Assembly: GCF_900104615.1 (NCBI RefSeq) | Contig: NZ_LT629939.1 | Location: 2,703-34,735, forward strand | Direction of reading: 5' to 3' | Source of the DNA: Merdimmobilis hominis | GTDB lineage: Bacteria > Bacillota > Clostridia > Oscillospirales > Ruminococcaceae | DNA length: 32,033 nt | Shown here: positions 6,471 through 15,840 of the stretch, piece after piece | How the letters are laid out: every line of letters starts with the position of its first letter | How positions within the stretch are numbered: position 1 is the stretch's first letter | Program-made: the position numbers and the translations under genes | The notes under the pieces: model-generated | What the model was told of the DNA's origin: nothing | Databases searched by the model: none | Seen by the model: only the letters and a program-made list of their open reading frames with translations

Positions 6471-7196
6471 ATGTTTGAGCAAAAATCCAAATCACTGCCC
6501 CCGGTGCTGCCCAAGCACATAGGCATCATCATGGACGGCAATGGCCGATGGGCTACCAAACGCGGCCTGCCCCGCACAGCCGGTCACAAGCAAGGCGCCA
6601 AGACTTTTGGCGATATCACCGCATACGTCCGCGATCTAGGCATCCCCTACATCACCGCTTATGCCTTTTCCACCGAAAACTGGAAGCGGCCGAAAGATGA
6701 GGTGGACGCCATCATGAACCTGCTGCGGGAGTATTTGAAAGATGCGTACCGGTTTGAAAAGGAGAATGTCCGGGTTCATTTTTTAGGGGATCCTGCGCCG
6801 CTGGACAGGGACCTACAGGAAATGATGGCGGACATCACCGAAAAGAGCCGGAACAATACCGGCATCACGGTAAACATTGCGCTGAACTATGGCGGCAGGG
6901 CGGAGATTGTAGAAGCTGCCCGCCGCCTGGTTCAGGATGTGCGGTCCGGCCTCCTGCGGGAGGAGGACATCACCGAAGAAGCGCTTTCAGCCCGGCTGTA
7001 CACTGCGGGCCAGCCTGACCCCGATCTCATCATCCGGCCCAGTGGGGAACACCGTTCTTCCAATTTCCTGCTGTGGCAGTCCGCCTATGCGGAGTTCATC
7101 TACATGGATGTGCTGTGGCCGGACTTTAAGCCGGAACACCTGGATAAAGCCCTCTGGGAGTATGCTGCCCGGAACCGGCGGTTTGGAGGAATTTGA
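6471..7196 (+). CDS. uppS: Isoprenyl transferase (undecaprenyl diphosphate synthase)
   Basis: The 241-residue cis-prenyltransferase extends farnesyl diphosphate to the C55 lipid carrier for cell wall synthesis. The catalytic Asp22 sits in IIMDGNGRWA, followed by AFSTENWKRP and the C-terminal RPSGEHRSSNFLLWQ with YAEF. The common R-T-S-G-E reads R-P-S-G-E here, with the catalytic Arg and Glu kept. The ribosome site is modest (GCGAGG). The stop is one base before the TTG start of cdsA, so translation of the two is likely coupled. Confidence 0.97.
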   Translation: MFEQKSKSLPPVLPKHIGIIMDGNGRWATKRGLPRTAGHKQGAKTFGDITAYVRDLGIPYITAYAFSTENWKRPKDEVDAIMNLLREYLKDAYRFEKENVRVHFLGDPAPLDRDLQEMMADITEKSRNNTGITVNIALNYGGRAEIVEAARRLVQDVRSGLLREEDITEEALSARLYTAGQPDPDLIIRPSGEHRSSNFLLWQSAYAEFIYMDVLWPDFKPEHLDKALWEYAARNRRFGGI

Positions 7197-7197
7197 T

Positions 7198-8043
7198 TTG
7201 AAGCAGCGCATACTTTCGGCTGCTGTGGGACTGTGTGTCCTGTTTGTAGTCCTTCGTTTTTTTGATACGCTGATTCTCAATGCAGCAGTCAGTGTCATTT
7301 CTCTTCTGGCGCTCTATGAAATGCTGGCGGCAACGGGGCATATCCGCTACCGGGGCCTCTCGCTGGCCTGCTTTCTCACCGCCGCATGGATTCCCTTTTT
7401 AAAGACCAGCTATTTTGTACAGCTTCGGCTGTTCCCAGTCCTCGTGTACCTGCTTGTGGTGGTGCTCTTCTGCATCCTGCTGGCAAAACACGAGACCCTG
7501 AATTTTGAAGATGTAGGCTTTGCCTTTTTTGTCAGTTTGTTTATCCCGCTTTCCATCACCACCGCCATCTATATGCGGGATTCCTTCGGTGCGGTGTTGG
7601 GCATGTTCTATGTGTTGGTGGCTTTGGGTGGGGCGTGGCTCTGCGACACCTGCGCCTATTTCTCTGGCGTGGCCTTTGGCAAACACAAAATGGCCCCGAA
7701 AATCAGCCCCAAAAAGACGGTGGAGGGCGCTGTAGGCGGGGTCATCGGAGCGCTGCTCCTCCTATTGGGGGTGGCGTATCTTCTCTCCCATGGGTTTGCT
7801 ATGCTTGGCAGCCCCATTGAAGTGGATTACTTGCGCCTTGCGCTGATCAGCCCGTTGCTTTCCCTGACCAGCATGGTGGGGGATCTCTCCGCTTCGGTGA
7901 TCAAGCGCCAATGCGGCATCAAGGACTTTGGCTCGATTATGCCCGGTCACGGCGGTGTTCTGGACCGGTTTGACAGTGTGCTGTTTGTCATGCCGCTGGT
8001 GTACATCATCGCCCGGCATCTGCCCTTGGCAGGGTTGGCATAA
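7198..8043 (+). CDS. cdsA: Phosphatidate cytidylyltransferase (CDP-diglyceride synthase)
   Basis: The 281-residue integral membrane enzyme makes CDP-diacylglycerol from phosphatidate and CTP. It has several hydrophobic segments through residues 5-215 and the full CdsA signature near the C-terminus: SVIKRQ, K-D-F-G, PGHGG and DRFD. The TTG start at 7198 is chosen because GGAGGA lies about 8 bases upstream (inside the end of uppS) and the product then begins MKQRILSAAV as expected. The frame runs further upstream, but that part overlaps uppS. Confidence 0.95.
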   Translation: MKQRILSAAVGLCVLFVVLRFFDTLILNAAVSVISLLALYEMLAATGHIRYRGLSLACFLTAAWIPFLKTSYFVQLRLFPVLVYLLVVVLFCILLAKHETLNFEDVGFAFFVSLFIPLSITTAIYMRDSFGAVLGMFYVLVALGGAWLCDTCAYFSGVAFGKHKMAPKISPKKTVEGAVGGVIGALLLLLGVAYLLSHGFAMLGSPIEVDYLRLALISPLLSLTSMVGDLSASVIKRQCGIKDFGSIMPGHGGVLDRFDSVLFVMPLVYIIARHLPLAGLA

Positions 8044-8047
8044 CAGC

Positions 8048-9223
8048 GTGGAAAGGAAGATTCCTACGAAAAAAACAATCTCCATATTGGGCTCTACCGG
8101 GTCCATTGGGACCCAGAGCCTGGCGGTTTGCCGCAATCTGGGCATCCGTGTCCACGGCCTTTCCGCACACAAAAACTGCAGATTGATTGAAGAACAGGCG
8201 AGGGAGTTTCTTCCTCGCTATGTCGTTATTACCGACCTTTCTGCCTACCGTGAGGTGAAAACTGCTTTGGCGGATACCCCTTGCCAGGTGGTTTATGGGA
8301 TGGAGGCGCTCTGCGCCCTAGCGGCGGACCCCCAGAACGACTTAGTGCTCAACTCGGTAATGGGGATGGTCGGCCTCCGTCCTACCCTGGCGGCGCTGGA
8401 GGCGGGGAACCAGGTGGCCCTCGCCAACAAGGAGACCTTGGTGGCTGGCGGGAGATTAGTCACCGGCCTTGCCCAGAGGAAGGGCCTTCCCATCCTGCCG
8501 GTGGACAGCGAGCACTCAGCCATTTTCCAATGTTTGCAGGGGAGTGCAGGGAACCCCATCCAATCCATCCTTCTCACCGCGTCGGGTGGCCCATTCTTCG
8601 GGAAAACCCGGGCGGAACTGGAACAGGTGGGAATCGGCGACGCCCTAAATCACCCCAACTGGTCCATGGGGGCGAAGATCACAGTGGATTCCGCGACCCT
8701 GATGAACAAGGGGTTGGAGTTTATTGAGGCCATCCGGCTGTTTGATGTCCCGCCGGAAGCCATCCAGGTGGTGATTCATCGGGAGAGCGTCCTTCACTCG
8801 GCGGTGGAGTTTGCCGACGGGTCGGTCATCGCCCAGCTGGGGGTTCCAGATATGCGCATCCCCATCCAGTACGCATTGACCTACCCCCAGCGGGTGGGGA
8901 GCGGCGTTCGGCGGCTTTCCCTGGCGGATTGGGGCAAACTCACCTTTTTTGAACCGGATTGCGAGACCTTCTCCTGCCTGCCCGCGGCGATAGAGGCAGT
9001 GAAGCGGGATGGGCTCGCCCCAGCAATTTTAAACGGCGCCAATGAGGAGGCTGTAGCCCTCTTTTTGGCGGGGGAGATCCCCTTCCTGCAAATAGGGGAG
9101 TTGGTGCGGGAGGCCCTGGAGAGGGTCCCTTCCCAGGATGATTTTACCCTTGAGGACGTGTTAGAGGCGGATCGAGCGGCAAAGGATTGTGTAAAAACCC
9201 TGGCGGCCTGTTATCGGCGGTAA
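8048..9223 (+). CDS. dxr: 1-Deoxy-D-xylulose 5-phosphate reductoisomerase
   Basis: The 391-residue product is the NADPH-dependent second enzyme of the MEP isoprenoid pathway. The NADPH motif ILGSTGSIG stands at residues 13-21, the metal/substrate motif SEHSAIFQC follows, then TASGGPF, HPNWSMGAKITVDSATL and the C-terminal domain. There is no ATG before the Rossmann motif. The GTG at 8048, four bases after the cdsA stop, gives the expected length, but no convincing ribosome site precedes it (only AGGG at 8031), which suggests coupling to cdsA translation. With ispG in the same operon it covers two MEP steps that feed uppS. Confidence 0.95.
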   Translation: MERKIPTKKTISILGSTGSIGTQSLAVCRNLGIRVHGLSAHKNCRLIEEQAREFLPRYVVITDLSAYREVKTALADTPCQVVYGMEALCALAADPQNDLVLNSVMGMVGLRPTLAALEAGNQVALANKETLVAGGRLVTGLAQRKGLPILPVDSEHSAIFQCLQGSAGNPIQSILLTASGGPFFGKTRAELEQVGIGDALNHPNWSMGAKITVDSATLMNKGLEFIEAIRLFDVPPEAIQVVIHRESVLHSAVEFADGSVIAQLGVPDMRIPIQYALTYPQRVGSGVRRLSLADWGKLTFFEPDCETFSCLPAAIEAVKRDGLAPAILNGANEEAVALFLAGEIPFLQIGELVREALERVPSQDDFTLEDVLEADRAAKDCVKTLAACYRR

Positions 9224-9245
9224 AACGGGGCAAACTTTGCACAGG

Positions 9246-9263
9246 GGCGCCAAATAGGGCGCC
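9246..9263 (+). repeat. Small hairpin between dxr and rseP
   Basis: GGCGCC, loop AAATAG, GGCGCC: a 6-bp stem in the 66-base gap. There is no T-run, so it is probably an mRNA processing or stability element, not a terminator. Confidence 0.4.
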
Positions 9264-9289
9264 AATACGCATGGCTTTAGGAGGTCTTT

Positions 9290-10324
9290 ATGGGTAACAC
9301 TTTGAGTACAATTGTCATTTCAGTGCTGGTATTTGGCGCGCTGATCTTCATCCACGAGCTGGGCCACTTTCTGGCGGCAAAATGGGCGGGGATCCGGGTC
9401 AACGAATTTTCCCTGGGCATGGGCCCGGTGATCTTCCAGCGGCAGAAAGGGGAGACCGCCTACTCCCTGCGGGCTTTCCCTATTGGCGGATTTGTCAGCA
9501 TGGAAGGGGAGGACGACGGCAGCAACGACGAGCGGGCCTTCTGCAACAAGAGCGTGGGCAAGCGCTTTCTGGTCATCTCCGCCGGGGCCATGATGAACCT
9601 TTTGCTGGGTTTCCTGTTGATGATCCTTCTGGTCTGCATGGGCAACGCCGTGGGCACCACCCAGATCAGCCAGTTTGGAGAAGGGGCGGTCAGTTCCCAA
9701 TGGCTACAGGTAGACGACGAGATCGTCTCGGTCAATGGCCATCGGGTGCGCACCCCCAACGACATCAGCTATGAATTTATGAATGAGGATGACGGCGTCC
9801 TGGATATGGAAGTAATCCGGGATGGGGAGAAGATCAACCTTTCCGGCGTCACCTTCGACATGCAGGACATCGGGGATGGCCTCAAAGCTATCCGCATTGA
9901 TTTTAAGGTATACGGGGTGCAGAAAACCATCTGGAATGTGCCGCCATATGCTTTTAATTGGTCGGTTTCCATTATGAAGCAGGTCTGGTCCTCGCTGATC
10001 AAAATGGTCACCGGGCAGTTTACCCTCAACCAGCTCTCCGGGCCGGTGGGGGTGGCCTCCACCATTGGCGAGGCAGCCTCTATGGGGTTGGACAGCACCA
10101 TTTTGATCATCGCCTTTATCACCATCAACCTGGGTGTGTTCAACCTGCTGCCCTTTCCCGCGTTGGACGGCGGCCGGCTGTTTTTCCTGCTCATTGAGAT
10201 GATCCGGCGCAAACCCATCAAACCAGAATATGAGGGCTATGTCAACACAGCGGGACTTCTGATCCTTTTGGGGCTGATGGCTATGGTGACCTTCAACGAC
10301 GTCATAAAATTGATTTTCCGCTAA
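9290..10324 (+). CDS. rseP: RIP metalloprotease (site-2 protease RseP/RasP)
   Basis: The 344-residue intramembrane zinc protease cleaves membrane-embedded regulators, such as anti-sigma factors, and remnant signal peptides. HELGH at residues 22-26 lies in the first membrane helix and supplies zinc ligands. A PDZ domain follows at about 105-190 (DDEIVSVNGH). The second catalytic motif NLLPFPALDGGRLF lies near residue 280 with the zinc-binding Asp. Four membrane segments fit the family. AGGAGG precedes the ATG. It is in its usual place after dxr. Confidence 0.96.
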   Translation: MGNTLSTIVISVLVFGALIFIHELGHFLAAKWAGIRVNEFSLGMGPVIFQRQKGETAYSLRAFPIGGFVSMEGEDDGSNDERAFCNKSVGKRFLVISAGAMMNLLLGFLLMILLVCMGNAVGTTQISQFGEGAVSSQWLQVDDEIVSVNGHRVRTPNDISYEFMNEDDGVLDMEVIRDGEKINLSGVTFDMQDIGDGLKAIRIDFKVYGVQKTIWNVPPYAFNWSVSIMKQVWSSLIKMVTGQFTLNQLSGPVGVASTIGEAASMGLDSTILIIAFITINLGVFNLLPFPALDGGRLFFLLIEMIRRKPIKPEYEGYVNTAGLLILLGLMAMVTFNDVIKLIFR

Positions 10325-10339
10325 AAAGGAGGAGACGCC

Positions 10340-11389
10340 ATGACAAGGAAATTGACCCGGCGGGTTGCAGTAGGGGGAATCCCCATCGGGGGTGGGGAGC
10401 CGGTTGTGGTGCAATCGATGCTCAACACCCGGGCTGGAGATGTAAAGGCCTCGGTTGCCCAGGCCAAGGCGCTGGAGCAAGCCGGCTGCCAGATCGTCCG
10501 CATCGCTGTCCCAGACCAGGATGGGGTGCGGCTGATTGGTGTGCTGAAGGAAGCGGTCTCCATGCCGGTTGTGGCGGACATCCATTTTGATTACCGCTTG
10601 GCACTGGAATCCATCGCTGCCGGGGTGGATAAAATCCGCATCAACCCTGGAAATATCGGCTCAGATGACCGAGTCCGCCAGGTGGCTGAAGGCTGTAAGC
10701 GGGCGGGGATCCCCATCCGCATCGGGGTGAACTCCGGTTCGGTGGAGAAAGAAATCCTCCGCCGGTTTGGCGGCCCCACGCCGGAGGCCATGGTGGAGAA
10801 TGCAGCCTACCACGTCTCTTTGCTGGAACAATTTGACTTTCACGACATCATCCTATCCCTGAAAAGCTCTGGGGTGCCACAGACAATAGAGGCTTACCGC
10901 CTGGCTTCCCAGCGGTTTGATTACCCCCTCCATCTGGGGGTCACCGAAGCGGGAACTGAGCGGATGGGCTTGGTGAAATCCGCTGTGGGCATCGGCTCGT
11001 TGCTGGCAGACGGCATCGGCGATACCATCCGGGTATCCCTGACCGCCGACCCAGTCAAGGAGATCGCCGCAGCAAAAGACATCCTGCGGGCGGTGGGACT
11101 GGATCAAACCGGCCCTACCATTGTCTCTTGCCCCACCTGCGGCCGGACCCGGATCGATTTGATCGGCCTTGCCCACCAGGTGGAGGAGGCCCTTGCCGAT
11201 TGTAAGAAACCCATCAAGGTGGCGGTGATGGGCTGCGCAGTCAATGGCCCAGGGGAAGCGCGGGAGGCGGACATCGGCATCGCCGGCGGCGATGGGGTGG
11301 GTCTCCTGTTCAAAAAAGGGGAGATCATCAAAAAGGTCCCGGAGGAGGAACTCCTCTGTGCACTATTGTCCGCCATTGAGGAATTGTAG
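10340..11389 (+). CDS. ispG: 4-Hydroxy-3-methylbut-2-enyl diphosphate synthase
   Basis: The 349-residue [4Fe-4S] enzyme catalyses the sixth MEP pathway step, converting MEcPP to HMBPP, with reduced flavodoxin or ferredoxin as electron donor. The N-terminal TIM barrel has VVVQSMLNT and IVRIAVPD. The C-terminal ferrite-like domain carries the cluster cysteines C264 and C267 (SCPTCGRT) and C299 (MGCAVNGPGEARE), with the conserved Glu. A good AAGGAGGAG site precedes the ATG, 15 bases after rseP. It is often in this position in Clostridia, between rseP and polC. Confidence 0.97.
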   Translation: MTRKLTRRVAVGGIPIGGGEPVVVQSMLNTRAGDVKASVAQAKALEQAGCQIVRIAVPDQDGVRLIGVLKEAVSMPVVADIHFDYRLALESIAAGVDKIRINPGNIGSDDRVRQVAEGCKRAGIPIRIGVNSGSVEKEILRRFGGPTPEAMVENAAYHVSLLEQFDFHDIILSLKSSGVPQTIEAYRLASQRFDYPLHLGVTEAGTERMGLVKSAVGIGSLLADGIGDTIRVSLTADPVKEIAAAKDILRAVGLDQTGPTIVSCPTCGRTRIDLIGLAHQVEEALADCKKPIKVAVMGCAVNGPGEAREADIGIAGGDGVGLLFKKGEIIKKVPEEELLCALLSAIEEL

Positions 11390-11410
11390 TTACATAGAAG
11401 TGGTGAAACA

Positions 11411-14400
11411 TTGAGCAGTTTTCATGAGATATTCGGCGCCTATTTGGGGCCGATGGATTTGAATTTGGCACGTGGGGAGATCACCCGGCTGCGGGTCATC
11501 AGGGCGGAGCGGTCCATGGAGGTGACCCTCTTTTTAGAGGACACTGTCTCCCACGAAGCGCTGCATATGGCAGGGCAAAAATTGGCGGAGGCGCTGAGGC
11601 TCTCCGCCGCTGTTTTACTGCCCACCTACCCCAAGGAGAAATTCAGCCCCGATTACCTGCCGGAGCTGGTTGTCCGTCTGCGGCAGGAGGGGGCGCTGGT
11701 CAACGGCTTTTTTGAAGGGGCCTCCGCCCGCTTGGAGGGAGGGACCCTGTATATCGCCCTATCCCATGGGGGGGCAGATCTGCTGCGCCAGGCCCGCTGC
11801 CCAGAGAAGATCAGCTCCATCCTCCGGGAGGAGTTTGGCCTGGGCTTCCAGGTGGAACTGGAAGGGGTCCTCACGGTCCAGAAGGACAGCGCCCAGTTCA
11901 CTGAGGTGATCGCCAAAGCGGAAGCTGCCCTGCCCAAGGTGGAGCTGCGCCCTGCATCCGCCAGCGCGCCCAAAGAGCGGCCGAAACAGAAGGTGGCCTT
12001 CGACATCACTGGCCTGCCCTTTGAGCCGGACAGCATGCAGGTGGTCATCGGCAAACCCATTAAAGAGCGGCCGATGAAGCTCTCCGACGTGGATCAGGAG
12101 AGCGGCACCGTGGTGGTGTGGGGCGACATTTTCCGGGCGGAAAAGCGGATGACCCGGGATGGGAGCCGCGCCATCTACTCCATTGATTTTTCCGATTACA
12201 CCAACTCCAACACCCTAAAGATCATCGCGGACAAGGATAAGACCGACCTGCCGGACAGCCTCACAGTAGGCAAAACCATTGTGGTGCGGGGGCTGGCCTC
12301 CTATGACAAGTACGACCGGGAGATCACCATCCGGCCCAGCGATGTCAGCACAGTGAAGAAGATTTCCAAGGTGGATGAGGCCCCCACCAAACGGGTGGAG
12401 CTCCACCTCCACAGCAACATGTCCGCTATGGACGGCATCACCGGCCTGGATAAGATCATTGACCAGGCCTATAAATGGGGTCACCGGGCCTTGGCCATCA
12501 CCGACCACGGGGTGGTGCAGGCCTTCCCCGACGCCATGAACGCGGTGAACAAAATCACCAAGGAAGGCGGGGAATTTAAGGTCCTCTACGGGGTGGAGGG
12601 CTATTTCGTCAACGACATGGTGCCCGCGGTGGCTGGCGGCGAGGACGTCCCCTTTGACGGGGAGTTCATCGTCTTTGACCTGGAGACCACCGGCCTTTCC
12701 GCTGCCACTGAGCGGATCACCGAAATCGGCGCCGTGCGTCTGGTAAACGGGGAAGTGGCGGAGGAGTTCAACACCTTTGTGGACCCGGAGACCGCTATCC
12801 CGGTGAAGATCACCGAACTGACCGGCATCACCAATGAAATGGTGCAGGGCGCCCCAAAAGAAAAAGAAGCCCTGGAGATGTTCTATCAGTTTTGCAGAAA
12901 AGGCAATGCGGTGCTGGTGGCCCACAACGCCCCCTTTGACACCGGCTTTCTCAAAGCAGCAGCCCGGCGCAGCGGCATGAAGTACGAGTTCACCTCGGTG
13001 GACACGGTTCCCATTTCCCGGTCGTTGTTCCCCGGGCTGAAAAACCACAAGCTGGACACGGTGGCCAACCACCTGAAACTTCCCCCCTTCAACCACCACC
13101 GGGCCTGTGATGACGCCCGGGTGCTGGCGGGCATCTTCGCCAAGGAGATGGAGATCATCGAGGCGGACCGGGGAGTCAACACCATTGGGAGGATCAACAC
13201 CGCCCTCACTGCCAGCGACCCCAAAAAATTGCCCTCCTATCACATCGTCATCCTGGCGAAAAACTCCCAAGGGCTGAAAAACCTGTACAAGCTGATCTCC
13301 ATGTCCCATCTGGACTATTTTTATAAACGGCCCCGCATCCCCAAAAGCGAGCTGATCAAGCTGCGGGAGGGGCTGATTATCGGCAGCGCCTGCGAAGCCG
13401 GCGAGCTGTTCCGGGCCATCCTGGACGGCAAGGCTTGGAATGAATTGTGCGACATCGCCCGGTTTTACGACTACCTGGAGATCCAGCCCATCGACAACAA
13501 CCGGTTCCTTTTGCGGGAACAGCGGGTCAACAGTGAGGAAGAGCTCCAGGATTTCAACAAGACCATTGTCAAGCTGGGCGACCGGCTGGGCCTCCCGGTG
13601 GTTGCCACTGGCGACGTCCACTTCTTAAACGAGAGCGACTCCATCTTCCGGGAGATCCTCATGGCGGGGCAAGGGTTCAAGGACGCGGGGGAGCAGGCTC
13701 CCCTCTATTTGAAGACCACAGGCCAGATGCTGGAAGAATTCTCTTACCTGGGCGAGAAAAAAGCCTACGAAGTGGTGGTGGAAAACACCAACCGAATCGC
13801 CGACATGGTGGAGGTGCTCAAGCCTATCCCCGACGGCACCTTCCCGCCCCACATCGAGGGCGCAGAAGAGGATTTGCAGCGGATCACCTGGGGCCGCGCC
13901 CGGGCTGTCTACGGCGATCCCTTGCCGGAATTGGTGGAAAAACGCCTGGACCGGGAGCTTTCCTCCATCATCAAACACGGGTTTTCCGTGCTGTACATCA
14001 TCGCTCAGAAGCTGGTGGCCAAGTCGGAAGAAAACGGCTACCTGGTGGGGTCCCGCGGCTCGGTTGGCTCCTCCTTTGTGGCCACCATGGCCGGCATTTC
14101 GGAGGTCAACCCTCTGCCGCCCCACTACATCTGCCCCAACTGCAAGCACAGTGAGTTTATCACCGACGGCTCCATCGGCTCAGGGTTTGACCTGCCCGCC
14201 AAGGTGTGCCCGGTCTGCGGCACCCCCTATTTGCAGGACGGCCACGATATCCCCTTTGAAACCTTCCTCGGGTTTAACGGCGACAAATCCCCGGATATCG
14301 ACCTGAACTTCTCCGGCGAGTACCAGGCCCGAGCACACAAGTACACCGAGGAGCTGTTCGGTTCCAGCCATGTTTTCAAGGCAGGCACCATCTCCACCGT

Positions 14401-15721
14401 GGCGGAGAAAACCGCCTATGGATTTGTGAAAAAATACCTGGAAGAGCGGGGGAGGATGGTCCATCGGGCGGAGGAAACCCGCCTGGCCCTCGGGTGCACC
14501 GGCGTTAAGCGGACCACCGGCCAGCATCCTGGCGGCATGGTGGTCATCCCCGGTGCCCATGAGGTCTACGACTTCACCCCGGTGCAGCACCCGGCGGATG
14601 ACGCCGATTCCTCCATCGTGACCACCCACTTCGACTTCCACTCCCTCCATGACACCATCTTGAAGCTGGATAACCTGGGACACGATGTCCCTACCCTGTA
14701 TAAGCACTTGGAGGACAGCACTGGGGTCAAGGTCAACGACATCCCCATGAGCGACCCTAAGATCATCAGCCTATTCACCTCGCCGGAGGTGTTGGGGGTG
14801 CGGGAGGAGGACATCGACTGCAACACCGGCAGTTTGGGCCTTCCGGAGATGGGCACCAGCTTTGTGCGGCAGATGCTCCAGGATGCCAAGCCCAAGACCT
14901 TCTCCGACCTATTGCAGATTTCCGGCCTGTCCCACGGCACCGATGTCTGGTTGGGCAACGCCCAAGATTTGATCAAAAGCGGTACCTGCGACATTTCTGA
15001 GGTCATCGGTACCCGAGACAGCATTATGCTGTACCTGATTTACCACGGCCTGGAGCCGGGAATGGCTTTTAAGATCATGGAGATCACCCGTAAGGGCAAG
15101 GCTACCAAGCTTTTGACCGAAGAGCATATCACCGCCATGAAGGAACACGACGTCCCCGATTGGTACATCGACAGCTGTATGAAGATCAAATACATGTTCC
15201 CCAAGGCCCACGCCGCCGCCTATGTCATCGGCGCCATCCGGCTGGGTTGGTATAAGGTTTACCGGCCGCTGGAATTTTATGCCACTATCTTTACGGTGCG
15301 GGGCGGAGATTTTGACGCTGACGCCGCCATCCGGGGCAGGGGAGCGGTGCTGCAGAAAATGGAAGACTTAAAGCGCAAAGGCAATGAGCGCACCACCAAA
15401 GAGGATGACCAGTACGCCACCTTACAGATCATGAATGAGATGATGGCCAGAGGCTTCCAGTTCCTGCCGGTGGATTTGTACAAATCCCACGCCACCAAAT
15501 ACCAGTGCGAGGATGGAAAGATCCGCCTGCCTTTCTGTGCCCTTAAGGGGCTTGGAGCTGCCGCTGCCACCAGCATCCAGGATGCTGCAGCGGAAGGGGA
15601 ATTCATCTCGGGGGATGACATTATCAACCGTGCAAAGGTCTCCAAAGCGGTGGTAGAACTTCTCAAAGATGCAGGGGCCCTCAAAGATATCCCTGACAGC
15701 AGTCAGATGACATTTTTTTAA
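11411..15721 (+). CDS. polC: DNA polymerase III alpha subunit, Gram-positive type
   Basis: The 1436-residue replicative polymerase has built-in proofreading. In order it shows: an N-terminal region, an OB-fold (VVVWGDIFRAEKRM, about 235), a PHP domain (ELHLHSNMSAMDG about 330, ITDHG), a DnaQ-like exonuclease split into that domain (IVFDLETTG about 420, HNAPFDTGF, HRACDDARV), a zinc motif of paired C-x2-C (CPNC at about 907, CPVC), and the catalytic palm with PDIDLNF at about 959. The start codon is TTG, with GGTGA upstream. It closes the pyrH operon. This form is diagnostic for Bacillota and relatives. Confidence 0.98.
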   Translation: MSSFHEIFGAYLGPMDLNLARGEITRLRVIRAERSMEVTLFLEDTVSHEALHMAGQKLAEALRLSAAVLLPTYPKEKFSPDYLPELVVRLRQEGALVNGFFEGASARLEGGTLYIALSHGGADLLRQARCPEKISSILREEFGLGFQVELEGVLTVQKDSAQFTEVIAKAEAALPKVELRPASASAPKERPKQKVAFDITGLPFEPDSMQVVIGKPIKERPMKLSDVDQESGTVVVWGDIFRAEKRMTRDGSRAIYSIDFSDYTNSNTLKIIADKDKTDLPDSLTVGKTIVVRGLASYDKYDREITIRPSDVSTVKKISKVDEAPTKRVELHLHSNMSAMDGITGLDKIIDQAYKWGHRALAITDHGVVQAFPDAMNAVNKITKEGGEFKVLYGVEGYFVNDMVPAVAGGEDVPFDGEFIVFDLETTGLSAATERITEIGAVRLVNGEVAEEFNTFVDPETAIPVKITELTGITNEMVQGAPKEKEALEMFYQFCRKGNAVLVAHNAPFDTGFLKAAARRSGMKYEFTSVDTVPISRSLFPGLKNHKLDTVANHLKLPPFNHHRACDDARVLAGIFAKEMEIIEADRGVNTIGRINTALTASDPKKLPSYHIVILAKNSQGLKNLYKLISMSHLDYFYKRPRIPKSELIKLREGLIIGSACEAGELFRAILDGKAWNELCDIARFYDYLEIQPIDNNRFLLREQRVNSEEELQDFNKTIVKLGDRLGLPVVATGDVHFLNESDSIFREILMAGQGFKDAGEQAPLYLKTTGQMLEEFSYLGEKKAYEVVVENTNRIADMVEVLKPIPDGTFPPHIEGAEEDLQRITWGRARAVYGDPLPELVEKRLDRELSSIIKHGFSVLYIIAQKLVAKSEENGYLVGSRGSVGSSFVATMAGISEVNPLPPHYICPNCKHSEFITDGSIGSGFDLPAKVCPVCGTPYLQDGHDIPFETFLGFNGDKSPDIDLNFSGEYQARAHKYTEELFGSSHVFKAGTISTVAEKTAYGFVKKYLEERGRMVHRAEETRLALGCTGVKRTTGQHPGGMVVIPGAHEVYDFTPVQHPADDADSSIVTTHFDFHSLHDTILKLDNLGHDVPTLYKHLEDSTGVKVNDIPMSDPKIISLFTSPEVLGVREEDIDCNTGSLGLPEMGTSFVRQMLQDAKPKTFSDLLQISGLSHGTDVWLGNAQDLIKSGTCDISEVIGTRDSIMLYLIYHGLEPGMAFKIMEITRKGKATKLLTEEHITAMKEHDVPDWYIDSCMKIKYMFPKAHAAAYVIGAIRLGWYKVYRPLEFYATIFTVRGGDFDADAAIRGRGAVLQKMEDLKRKGNERTTKEDDQYATLQIMNEMMARGFQFLPVDLYKSHATKYQCEDGKIRLPFCALKGLGAAAATSIQDAAAEGEFISGDDIINRAKVSKAVVELLKDAGALKDIPDSSQMTFF

Positions 15722-15749
15722 AAAGGTGAAAAAAGCCTTTTGTATCAAC

Positions 15750-15793
15750 AAAAATCCGTCTGTAAAGATAATATTCTTTACAGACGGATTTTT
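15750..15793. terminator. Bidirectional terminator between polC and the pseudouridine synthase gene
   Basis: A perfect 19-bp stem (15750-15768/15775-15793) with loop TAATAT, and A/T tracts on the two sides. A smaller AAAAGG/CCTTTT hairpin (15721-15739) precedes it. The flanking genes converge. Confidence 0.93.
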
Positions 15794-15840
15794 GAATTAT
15801 GTGAAATATTTTTGGAGAAAAGCCCTAATTTTAAAAATCA

